Source of the DNA: Microbacterium profundi
GTDB taxonomy: Bacteria > Actinomycetota > Actinomycetes > Actinomycetales > Microbacteriaceae
Reading direction: 5' to 3'
NCBI RefSeq assembly: GCF_000763375.1
Contig: NZ_JPSY01000002.1
Location: forward strand, 1-64,000
DNA length: 64,000 nt
Numbering within the stretch: position 1 is the first letter of the stretch; each line of letters begins with the position of its first letter. Positions 18,014 through 26,283 of the stretch are shown piece after piece. The position numbers and the translations under genes were made by a program. A model generated the notes under the pieces. The model was not told the DNA's origin. It worked only from the letters and a program-made list of their open reading frames with translations, and searched no databases.

Positions 18014-19315
18014 GTGAACGAGCTTCCGCACCGCCGGCGCTGGATGCTGCAGATGCAGCAGTCACTGCCGCCGGCAACCGTGTTCGATCGGACGACGTTC
18101 CTCGTGGGAACGGCGGCGGCGGTCTGGCTTGCGGCGATCATCGCTATCCAGGGAGTGCGCACGCCCTGGGCGCTGGTCTGGTTCATCCCGATCTGGGCGA
18201 TCACCGCGTACCTGGTGCTGCCACGGCTGCATCGCATGCTCTCCGACCTCTACGTGCCCGACTACTTCTTCGGGCGCACCCGAACGGCCGACGGTCTGCT
18301 CGGCGATCCGGTGAACCTCGGAGTGGACGGCTCCGGCGCCCAACTCGACCACGTCATGACTTCGGCCGGCTGGCATCGCGCGGATGAGATCACAGCGGCA
18401 TCGACGTGGCGGATCATCGCGTCGACGCTCACCAGGCGCAGCTATGCCACCGCACCGGTGTCGCCACTCATGCTGTTCGGCAGGCGCCACGACGTCGCGT
18501 ACCAGCAGGAGGTGAAGGGCAATCCGAAGCAGCGCCATCACGTGCGCTTCTGGCACAGCCCACCCGGGTGGCTGCTTCCGGGCGGCGCCCACGCCGATTG
18601 GCTCGGCGCGGCGACCTACGACACCGATGTGGGCCTGTCCCTGTTCACGCTCCAGGTCACCCATCGCATCGACGAGAACACCGATGTGGAGCGCGACCAC
18701 GTGGTCACGACGGCGCAGTCGGCCGACAACGACGTCCGCGTGCGACTGCTCCGCGATTTCACCACCGGATATCACTCGCGCAACGGCGGTGGCGATCGAT
18801 TCGTGACAGACGGCGACCTGCCGATCGTCGATGTCTCCCGCACTGTGCCGCCCGAGCCCGTCGCCGTGCTGCAACCCGATCCGAGCACCGCACGTCAGAT
18901 CGCTCGAGCACCGCTGCCGGTGATCACCGCGGTGACGCTCATCGGGCTCGTCACCGTGCTCCAGCTGGTCGATGTGCTCTCCGACGCGACGTTCTGGCAG
19001 CTGCTCTCCGCCGCCGAACCCGACGAACGTGTGCTGATCCTCGTCGTGGTCGGTCTGTTCGGGGCCTTCATGATCTGGCAGCTCGTGATGGCGTGGCTCG
19101 TGCTGCGCGGCGGCCGCCGATCTCGCGCGGTGCTGATGGTGCTCGTGATCCTCCAGATCATCTTCATGGCCATCGACTACCTGGACGGCAGCGCTGTGCT
19201 GGGCCTGGACTGGACACTGCTCACGGCATCGGTCCAGGCAATCACGCTGCTGTGCCTGTCGAGTGAGAGCGCCGGGGCATGGGCGCGCAGGCGCCGTGGA
19301 TCGAAGCCCGCGTAA
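18014..19315 (+). CDS. LssY C-terminal domain membrane protein
   Basis: A 433-residue membrane protein. Two helices lie at about 28-70, then a soluble domain (about 95-290) with LssY_C hallmarks: GDPVNLGVDGSGAQLDHVM, TSAGWHRADEITAAS, APVSPLMLFGRRHDVAYQQ and RHHVRFWHS. Three or four helices follow from about residue 297. LssY was named in a Legionella type I secretion region, but the function of the domain is not established. GGGGGAA precedes the GTG start. No secretion genes are adjacent, so the role here is unknown. Confidence 0.8.
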   Translation: MNELPHRRRWMLQMQQSLPPATVFDRTTFLVGTAAAVWLAAIIAIQGVRTPWALVWFIPIWAITAYLVLPRLHRMLSDLYVPDYFFGRTRTADGLLGDPVNLGVDGSGAQLDHVMTSAGWHRADEITAASTWRIIASTLTRRSYATAPVSPLMLFGRRHDVAYQQEVKGNPKQRHHVRFWHSPPGWLLPGGAHADWLGAATYDTDVGLSLFTLQVTHRIDENTDVERDHVVTTAQSADNDVRVRLLRDFTTGYHSRNGGGDRFVTDGDLPIVDVSRTVPPEPVAVLQPDPSTARQIARAPLPVITAVTLIGLVTVLQLVDVLSDATFWQLLSAAEPDERVLILVVVGLFGAFMIWQLVMAWLVLRGGRRSRAVLMVLVILQIIFMAIDYLDGSAVLGLDWTLLTASVQAITLLCLSSESAGAWARRRRGSKPA

Positions 19316-19318
19316 AAT
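19313..19318 (+). promoter_or_regulatory. Candidate -10 box of trhO
   Basis: TAAAAT ends 6 nt before the GTG at 19325 and overlaps the stop of the LssY_C gene. This is the cleanest leaderless arrangement on the plus strand here. Confidence 0.5.
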
Positions 19319-19324
19319 CGCAGG

Positions 19325-20221
19325 GTGGCCACACCCAAGATCGTCCTCTTCTACGCGTTCGCGCCGCTCGCCGACCCGGAGGCGATCCGCCTGTGGCAGC
19401 GCGACCTCGGCGAGGCGCTCGGGCTGCGCGGTCGGCTGATCATCTCGAAGGACGGCGTCAACGGCACTCTCGGCGGCGATCTTCCCGCGCTCAAGAAGTG
19501 GGTGCGCTCGTTCCGCTCCTACCCGGCGTTCAAGGATGCCGACATCAAATGGAGCGAGGGGACGGGGCTCGACGACGCCGGACTCAGCGTCGACTTCCCC
19601 AAGCTCAGCGTCAAGGTGCGCGACGAGATCGTCTCTTTCGGGGCGCCGGGGGAGCTGCGGGTCGACGAGCACGGAGTCGTCGGCGGTGGTGCACGGCTGA
19701 GTCCCGACGCACTGCACGAGCTCGTGCAGTCGCGTGACGACGTCGTCTTCTTCGACGGGCGCAACGCGCTCGAAGCCGAGATCGGCCGTTTCCGCGGTGC
19801 GATCGTGCCCGACACCGAGACGACTCGCGATTTCGTCGAGCTGCTCGACTCGGGAGCGTACGACGATCTCAAGGGCAAGCCGGTCGTCACCTACTGCACC
19901 GGCGGCATCCGCTGCGAGGTGCTGTCGAGTCTCATGACGGCGCGCGGGTTCGGCGAGGTGTACCAGCTCGAGGGTGGCATCGTCCGCTACGGGGAGCGCT
20001 TCGGAGACGATGGCCTGTGGGACGGCTCGCTCTACGTGTTCGACAAGCGCGGATCAGTGGATTTCAGCGACCACACCGCCGTGATCGGCACGTGCGCCGG
20101 GTGCGGTACGCAGACCAAGCGCACCGCGAACTGCCCGGATGCCGCGTGCCGTCGCCAGTTCGTCGTGTGCGAGAGCTGCGACGCGGTGCCGTGCGATGAG
20201 CACACGGTGCAACTCGCCTGA
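19325..20221 (+). CDS. trhO: tRNA uridine(34) hydroxylase, rhodanese-like
   Basis: A 298-residue homologue of YceA/TrhO, which hydroxylates U34 of certain tRNAs on the way to 5-methoxy- or 5-oxyacetyl-uridine. The N-terminal acylphosphatase-like domain ([11 protein letters not shown], then [12 protein letters not shown]) precedes the rhodanese domain with [12 protein letters not shown]; the catalytic loop starts at C191. A C-terminal Cys-rich tail ([20 protein letters not shown]) is probably a small zinc site. A single-gene unit by the look of its own -10 box. Confidence 0.92.
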   Translation: MATPKIVLFYAFAPLADPEAIRLWQRDLGEALGLRGRLIISKDGVNGTLGGDLPALKKWVRSFRSYPAFKDADIKWSEGTGLDDAGLSVDFPKLSVKVRDEIVSFGAPGELRVDEHGVVGGGARLSPDALHELVQSRDDVVFFDGRNALEAEIGRFRGAIVPDTETTRDFVELLDSGAYDDLKGKPVVTYCTGGIRCEVLSSLMTARGFGEVYQLEGGIVRYGERFGDDGLWDGSLYVFDKRGSVDFSDHTAVIGTCAGCGTQTKRTANCPDAACRRQFVVCESCDAVPCDEHTVQLA

Positions 20222-20250
20222 GCGGGCGCACGCCGCCGCTCAGCCGCTGG

Positions 20251-22485
20251 TCAGGCCGGCGCAGGCCGTCGCGAGCTGTCGACAGCGAACAGCGAGCGCG
20301 GCAGCAGCAGAGCCGTGACGCGCCCGCGCGCATCGACATGACGGTGCATATCTGCGCTCACTCGGACGAGGGCGGGAGCGAGATCGCGCGCATCGAGCTT
20401 CTCCCTGGCGTAACTGGCACGCTCCACAGCATCCACCAGCGTCTGCACCGCCCGGGCGTCGGCGCCGCGCTCGATCAGATCTGCGCCCCGTTCCCGGGGA
20501 GAGTCGGCATCCGAGACCGGCACGCCCAGATCGGTCAGCGTCGCCCGCAGCTCGCGCCACGCGATCACGGCGTCTCCGCCTCTGGCGCGTGAGCGGCGCC
20601 ATATCCGCACGAACAGGCGGATCAGTGCCGGTAGTAGCAGCAAGAGCAGTGCGCCGCCGACCACGAGCATCACCGGCGTGGGATCGAGTCGCTGCAGCAC
20701 GCCGCCGCCCGCAGCAGAGGGGTCATCCGTCGCTTCGTCGAGCTCAGGACCGCTCGTCGGGGTCGCCGATGGTGCCGCGCTCGGCGCTGGTGTCGCCGGG
20801 CCGGTGACCGGCCCGGCCTCCACGGATGCCGGCGCGAATGCGGTCGGCACGCCGAGCGATGCGGTCGGCTCGAACGGCACCCATCCGATGCCCCCGAAAC
20901 GCACTTCCGGCCAGGCGTGCAGCTGATCGCTGCTGACGACGTAGACGAACTCGTCGCCGCGCTTCTCGTCGGTCAGACGCCCTGGAAGGTAACCGACCAC
21001 TATCCGCACCGGAAGATCGAGCGTCTGCGCCATCAACGCGAACGCGCCGGCGAAGTGGATGCAGTATCCCGAGCGCACATCGAGGAACTCTGCGACCGCG
21101 TCCGCACCGGTGCCGTCGAAGCCGCCGTCGACCGGGGCGTCGAGCGAGTAGGTGAACTCGGACCGGAACCACGTCTGGAGGGCGATCATGCGGTCGTAGT
21201 CGGTCTCGGCACCGGCTGTCACCTCGCGGGCGGTCTCGGCGATCACCGGCGGAAGGTCCTCCGGGACCCGTGGATCCTCGGCGCTGCGGATGGCTCCGGA
21301 GGCGCGGATCTGCTCGAGCGTCGGCTGCGCAGTGGCTGTCGTCACCGTGTAGTCCTCGCCCCCGGCATTGCGCGTCTCGGAGACCACTGTGCGGTTGCCG
21401 GGCATGATCTCCCAGCCGGAGGAGGTGCCGGTGACCTTCGTCGCCGCATACGGCACCGGCAACCAGGAACTCGAGATGCCGACGACGCGGATCGAGGTGC
21501 GCCGTTGCGTGGTGGCGATCTCCTCGGCCCAGTTGCCGTCTCCGAAGCCGTCGGAGAGCGGCCGAGTGTCTTCCTCGTCCGCTTGCCAGACTTGTCCGTC
21601 GAACCCCGACACGGTCGCGATCCGCAGGTACGGTGCGGTCACAGCCGTGGTCGCCAGCGTGATGACGTCGGTGGGTGCCGGCCGGCGCAGGTCGTCGCCC
21701 AGCCGCAGCGACGGATTCAGCGCGACGGACGTCCCCGTGCCCACCCAGCTTGCGGAGACCGGCAGGATCGGGGTGATGATGAGCGCGCCGGCGAGAGCCG
21801 CGGCGCCGACGCCGAGAGCCACAGCGACCGATGCCCGCCTCGGCCTGCGGGCATCGTGACGAGTGCTGTGCCGCAGCAGGAAGAGGATCAGGATCGCGAG
21901 CACCACGAACCACGGGACATCGGCATCGCCGAATGTGATGATCATCGGCACCACGCCGACCGCGGTGACGAGCACCGCCGCGAGCAGGGTGAGCCGCTGA
22001 GCGATCAGGTGGTCGATGATGATCGTGATGACGGCGAACCCCACGGCGAGCATGGCGCGAACGGCCAGGGTGTCGTTCAGCGGGGCGGTGCCGAACTGCA
22101 CCTGCTCGAATGCCTGGGCCGCCAGCGGAGCGAGGGCCTGCAGGGTCGAACCGGTCGGGATGAATCCGAGCAGAGCTCCCTGCGGGACCAGCATCAGGGT
22201 GAGCGCGCACACTGCGACGACCAACTGAGCGAGCAGCGCCCACGCATCCCGCCCGCGGCGGCGTGCGCCCAGGTGACGCATGAGAGCGCCGGTGGCTGTG
22301 ATGAGGACGATGACGGTGATGCTCACGAGCGACCACGGTCCCGCCGCGATGGCCGACGAATACGGCCACAGCGCGACGAAACCTGCGCAGGCTGCGAGCA
22401 TCGCGATCGCCAGCGTGCGGGTCTGCCGGTCGGCGGCAGCGGCCTCTTCGGCCCACGGCGCGCGACGCTGCTCAGCGGGCGACAT
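20251..22485 (-). CDS. TgpA-type membrane transglutaminase-like protein
   Basis: About 744 residues. An N-terminal membrane domain of several helices (DUF3488, about 35-240) precedes an extracytoplasmic transglutaminase-like domain. Its triad candidates are C in SGYCIHFAGAFALM, H in DQLHAWPEV and a following acidic residue. After a Thr/Ala/Pro linker comes a last helix (PVMLVVGGALLLLLLPALI) and a cytoplasmic tail. It is the third gene of the moxR-DUF58-tgpA operon found across actinobacteria; the Pseudomonas TgpA homologue is essential, but its substrate is unclear. ATG 22485 follows GGAGG and overlaps the DUF58 gene by 14 nt. Confidence 0.87.
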   Translation of the reverse strand: MSPAEQRRAPWAEEAAAADRQTRTLAIAMLAACAGFVALWPYSSAIAAGPWSLVSITVIVLITATGALMRHLGARRRGRDAWALLAQLVVAVCALTLMLVPQGALLGFIPTGSTLQALAPLAAQAFEQVQFGTAPLNDTLAVRAMLAVGFAVITIIIDHLIAQRLTLLAAVLVTAVGVVPMIITFGDADVPWFVVLAILILFLLRHSTRHDARRPRRASVAVALGVGAAALAGALIITPILPVSASWVGTGTSVALNPSLRLGDDLRRPAPTDVITLATTAVTAPYLRIATVSGFDGQVWQADEEDTRPLSDGFGDGNWAEEIATTQRRTSIRVVGISSSWLPVPYAATKVTGTSSGWEIMPGNRTVVSETRNAGGEDYTVTTATAQPTLEQIRASGAIRSAEDPRVPEDLPPVIAETAREVTAGAETDYDRMIALQTWFRSEFTYSLDAPVDGGFDGTGADAVAEFLDVRSGYCIHFAGAFALMAQTLDLPVRIVVGYLPGRLTDEKRGDEFVYVVSSDQLHAWPEVRFGGIGWVPFEPTASLGVPTAFAPASVEAGPVTGPATPAPSAAPSATPTSGPELDEATDDPSAAGGGVLQRLDPTPVMLVVGGALLLLLLPALIRLFVRIWRRSRARGGDAVIAWRELRATLTDLGVPVSDADSPRERGADLIERGADARAVQTLVDAVERASYAREKLDARDLAPALVRVSADMHRHVDARGRVTALLLPRSLFAVDSSRRPAPA

Positions 22486-23671
22486 GGCCGCCTCCTGTCG
22501 CCATCCGGGCGGGGAGGGCGTCCTCCCAGGCGGCGGCGATGTCCTCTGCCAGCGGAGCGGACGACCACCCCAGTCGCGCAGCGGCGTCTCCGGCGCCGGG
22601 ACCGAGGTCGGTTGCGAGGAGGATCGGAGCCGCGGCCCCGCCATGGCGCAGCAGCGCAGCATCCTCCTCGTCGAGGTGCCCCGTGATCAGCACCAGCGGA
22701 CCGGGCGGCGTTCCATCGAAGAGGGTGATGATGTCGCGACCTTCACCCTGCGGCCGAGTGAGCGCCAGCGCCACGAGCAGGCCGTCGCGGTCATCCTCGT
22801 GCCCGCGGAGCCTGCCGAGCACGGCTCCCGCCGAATCGAGCACATCCACGCTGTACCCCTCCTGCACCAGGTGAAGGGCGACGGATGCGCACGCGGAGAC
22901 GGCAGCCTCGAACGCGGGGTCGGCCTGCTCACGCTGGATGTCCCAGTGCCGGGCTGTGCGATCGAGGACGACCAGCGCGTCAGGGCTGGATTCCTCCTCT
23001 TCCTGTCGCACCATCAGGTCGCCGCGGTGGGCGGTCGCGCGCCAGTGGATGCGGCGCATCGAATCGCCGGACACGTAACGCCGGGGAGACAGGTTGTCGC
23101 TGCCCTGTCCGAGCCGTGTGGATGACGTGTGCGCGGTTCCGCCGGCCGCTCCGAGATTCGAGCTGAGCGGAGCGAGCGGCACGACCTCTGGGACCACGGT
23201 GACCGTGCGAGTGTCTCCGAACTCCTGCGTGCGCTGAGCGAATCCGAACGGGTCGATCGTCTGCAGCGACAGCGGCCCCACCGCCCACACGCCACGGCGC
23301 ACGCCCGTGATCGCATAGCCGATGCTGGTGCCGTTGTCGGTGGGGAACTCTCCCGTGGCATCGCCGGAGACCGCGGCGGGCAGTTTGTCGCGCCAGATGC
23401 CGAGCGGGATGCGCAGGGCGCGCATGTCGAATCGCACGGCGACCTGCGACTCCTCACCGACGGTGAGCAGATCGGTGGAGATGCGTCTGCTCACCGCACC
23501 GGTGCGCCGGGGGACGTGCACGACGAGGACGGCGACGACCACGAGCAGGAACAACAGCATCGCGACGTAGAGCAGAATCGGCGCTGCCAGCAGATTGGCC
23601 GCGATCGTCAACAGCACACCGGTCAGGAGCGCGGCTGCCCCCCGGCCCGTGAGCAGATGACGTCGAGGCAT
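22472..23671 (-). CDS. DUF58 domain protein
   Basis: About 399 residues. Two adjacent N-terminal membrane helices (about 10-50) are followed by the conserved DUF58 block with SGDSMRRIHWRATAHRGDLM and a von Willebrand A-like fold (DALVVLDRTARHWD). DUF58 proteins pair with MoxR AAA+ ATPases and are thought to act in envelope protein maturation; no biochemical role is fixed. ATG 23671 gives a short cytoplasmic N-terminus. An in-frame ATG at 23716 would overlap the moxR gene. Downstream overlap with tgpA indicates coupling. Confidence 0.85.
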   Translation of the reverse strand: MPRRHLLTGRGAAALLTGVLLTIAANLLAAPILLYVAMLLFLLVVVAVLVVHVPRRTGAVSRRISTDLLTVGEESQVAVRFDMRALRIPLGIWRDKLPAAVSGDATGEFPTDNGTSIGYAITGVRRGVWAVGPLSLQTIDPFGFAQRTQEFGDTRTVTVVPEVVPLAPLSSNLGAAGGTAHTSSTRLGQGSDNLSPRRYVSGDSMRRIHWRATAHRGDLMVRQEEEESSPDALVVLDRTARHWDIQREQADPAFEAAVSACASVALHLVQEGYSVDVLDSAGAVLGRLRGHEDDRDGLLVALALTRPQGEGRDIITLFDGTPPGPLVLITGHLDEEDAALLRHGGAAAPILLATDLGPGAGDAAARLGWSSAPLAEDIAAAWEDALPARMATGGGHVAR

Positions 23672-23684
23672 GGCCGGACTCGGA

Positions 23685-24662
<978 letters not shown>

Positions 24663-24787
24663 GCGCTCCCTCTCGCCCCAGCGCTTCTGTGCGCGTGAAT
24701 CGATCGTAACCCGCTGGAGGGGCCTGCGCTCCGGCGGATTCGTGGTTCAGGCTCCGATGCGGGTTCGTGTCCCTGCCGGAGGCCGGG

Positions 24788-24793
24788 TAGACT
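24788..24793 (+). promoter_or_regulatory. -10 box of the SRP RNA gene
   Basis: TAGACT lies just before the predicted 5' end of the SRP RNA. TTCGTG at 24764-24769 could be a weak -35 with an 18-bp spacer. Confidence 0.5.
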
Positions 24794-24795
24794 GT

Positions 24796-24890
24796 CCGAG
24801 GCTCTCCGCGTGGCAGCATCCAGGCCAATTCCCCCAGGACGGAAACGTAGCAAGGGTAACCGGGCTCTGCTGGGTGCGCGGAGGGTCCTT
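24796..24890 (+). ncRNA. ffs: Signal recognition particle RNA, small type (4.5S)
   Basis: The segment folds into a single long hairpin: GGCTCTCCGCG (24800-24810) pairs with CGCGGAGGGTCC (24877-24888). The apex holds the conserved helix 8 motifs that bind Ffh: CAGGACGGAAACGTAGCAAG (24835-24854), with asymmetric loop and GGAA tetraloop. A pyrimidine-rich tail follows. The ends are estimated to within a few bases. The rest of the 293-bp gap (24663-24955) holds only its promoter and the moxR upstream region. Confidence 0.93.
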
Positions 24891-24955
24891 TCTTCTCTCC
24901 GGGCACTTTGCCGCCCGACGGCCCACCGTTCAGCTTCGCCTGCGAGGATCGTGGT

Positions 24956-25567
24956 GTGAGCACATCCACCACTCCTGCGCGTTCCGCGGCGATCGGGCGC
25001 TTCGCCTCTCCGATCGCTCTCGTCGCGCTGATGTGGGTGATCCAGATCGCTGACGCCGTGCTCCCCGGCTCCTTCACCGGTTTCGGCTTGCGGTCATGGG
25101 ACTTCGGCAGCCTGCAGGGGCTCGTGCTCGGACCGCTGCTGCACGCGGGATGGGCGCACCTGATCGGCAACACCCTGCCGTTGCTGGTGCTCGGCTGTCT
25201 CATCGCCATCGAAGGCGCCGGCCGCTTCTGGATGGTCACCGCGGTCACCGCGCTCGTGGGGGGCGTCGGCACCTGGCTGCTCAACGCACCGGGCACGCTC
25301 ACGGTCGGTGCGTCCGTGCTCGTCTTCGGGTACTTCGCGTACATCGTCGTGCGCGTGTTCTCGCCTCGGCCGATCGCGCACCGCATCGCGCACGCCCTCA
25401 TCGCTGTGATCGTGCTCGTCCTGTACGGCGGGTCGATGCTCGCCGGCATCGTCGGCGTGGGCCCCGGCGTCTCCTGGCAGGCGCATCTGTTCGGCGCGGT
25501 CGGCGGCGGTGTGGCGGCGCTCGCGGGAGCGCGTGGTCCTCGCAGCCGCGGAGCGCGCGGCACGTGA
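24956..25567 (+). CDS. Rhomboid-family intramembrane serine protease
   Basis: About 203 residues, six hydrophobic segments. Family marks are the N72 motif HAGWAHLIGNTLPLL, the presumed nucleophile S120 in TVGASVLVFGY, and H177 in SWQAHLFGAVGG. The residue after the serine is Val where the canonical motif is GxSG, so activity needs proof. The open frame continues upstream, but the GTG at 24956 gives the normal N-terminus. Its TGA overlaps the GTG of the next gene (GTGA), implying coupled translation with a single-pass membrane protein. Confidence 0.87.
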   Translation: MSTSTTPARSAAIGRFASPIALVALMWVIQIADAVLPGSFTGFGLRSWDFGSLQGLVLGPLLHAGWAHLIGNTLPLLVLGCLIAIEGAGRFWMVTAVTALVGGVGTWLLNAPGTLTVGASVLVFGYFAYIVVRVFSPRPIAHRIAHALIAVIVLVLYGGSMLAGIVGVGPGVSWQAHLFGAVGGGVAALAGARGPRSRGARGT

Positions 25568-26274
25568 GCGCAGGCTCGAAGCGCGCCGCCTCCGGCACGC
25601 GGGGTCGTGCCGGTTCGCGCGGGCGGGCGGGGCAGCGGACGAGAAGGCGCACGACGAGACGACGGAGACCGGGCGGGCGGGCGGCCTCCCGCGCGACGCG
25701 TCGGCCGAAGGACGCACGTCTCATGATCGCGGCGCTCGGCGGGCTCACCCTCGCCGCGCTCCTCATCGTTCTCGTGCCGATGGCGACGTCGAGCGATCCG
25801 GTCGCGGTGTGCGTGGACGCGCCGGGCGATCTGCCGGACGCAGGGGTCGAAGGCTGGCAGGGTGAGCAGCTCCACAACGCCGCGATCATCGTGCGCACGG
25901 CCTCGGAGCAGGGGTTCGAGCGCGACGGCCAGGTCCTCGGCGTCATGGCGGCGATGGGCGAGAGCTCACTGCAGAACATCGACTACGGCGACTGGGAGAC
26001 GTCCGGCTTCACCAATCCGGACGGCACGCGCACCAGCAGCATCGGCCTGTTCCAGCAGCAGGAGTGGTGGGGGAGCGTCGAGACGAGGATGGATCCGGCA
26101 GCATCCGCCGCCCTCTTCTACGGACGTCTCGCCGGACTCGAGGGGTGGCAGGGCATGGAGCCCACGCATGCGATCCATCGCGTGCAGGTCAACTCCGACC
26201 CGAACCACTACGCCCGGTTCGAAGATGACGCGGGCGCGGTGGTCGACGCGCTTTCCGGTCCATGTCCGGCGTAG
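25564..26274 (+). CDS. Membrane-anchored lysozyme-like protein (putative)
   Basis: About 236 residues. The first 53 are extremely rich in Arg, Gly and Ala. One transmembrane helix follows (LMIAALGGLTLAALLIVLVP), then an external domain. That domain contains VMAAMGESSLQNIDYGDWE, with E133 as a candidate catalytic residue, and SIGLFQQQEWWGS, both reminiscent of lysozyme/SLT-type peptidoglycan hydrolases. I do not recognise a named family. The GTG at 25564 overlaps the rhomboid stop. The basic stretch may be a positive-inside anchor or a nucleic-acid or ribosome-binding tail. Confidence 0.65.
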   Translation: MSAGSKRAASGTRGRAGSRGRAGQRTRRRTTRRRRPGGRAASRATRRPKDARLMIAALGGLTLAALLIVLVPMATSSDPVAVCVDAPGDLPDAGVEGWQGEQLHNAAIIVRTASEQGFERDGQVLGVMAAMGESSLQNIDYGDWETSGFTNPDGTRTSSIGLFQQQEWWGSVETRMDPAASAALFYGRLAGLEGWQGMEPTHAIHRVQVNSDPNHYARFEDDAGAVVDALSGPCPA

Positions 26275-26277
26275 GGT
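26272..26277 (+). promoter_or_regulatory. Candidate -10 box of pta
   Basis: TAGGGT overlaps the stop of the preceding gene and ends 6 nt before the GTG at 26284, consistent with a leaderless pta mRNA. Confidence 0.4.
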
Positions 26278-26283
26278 GGCAGC

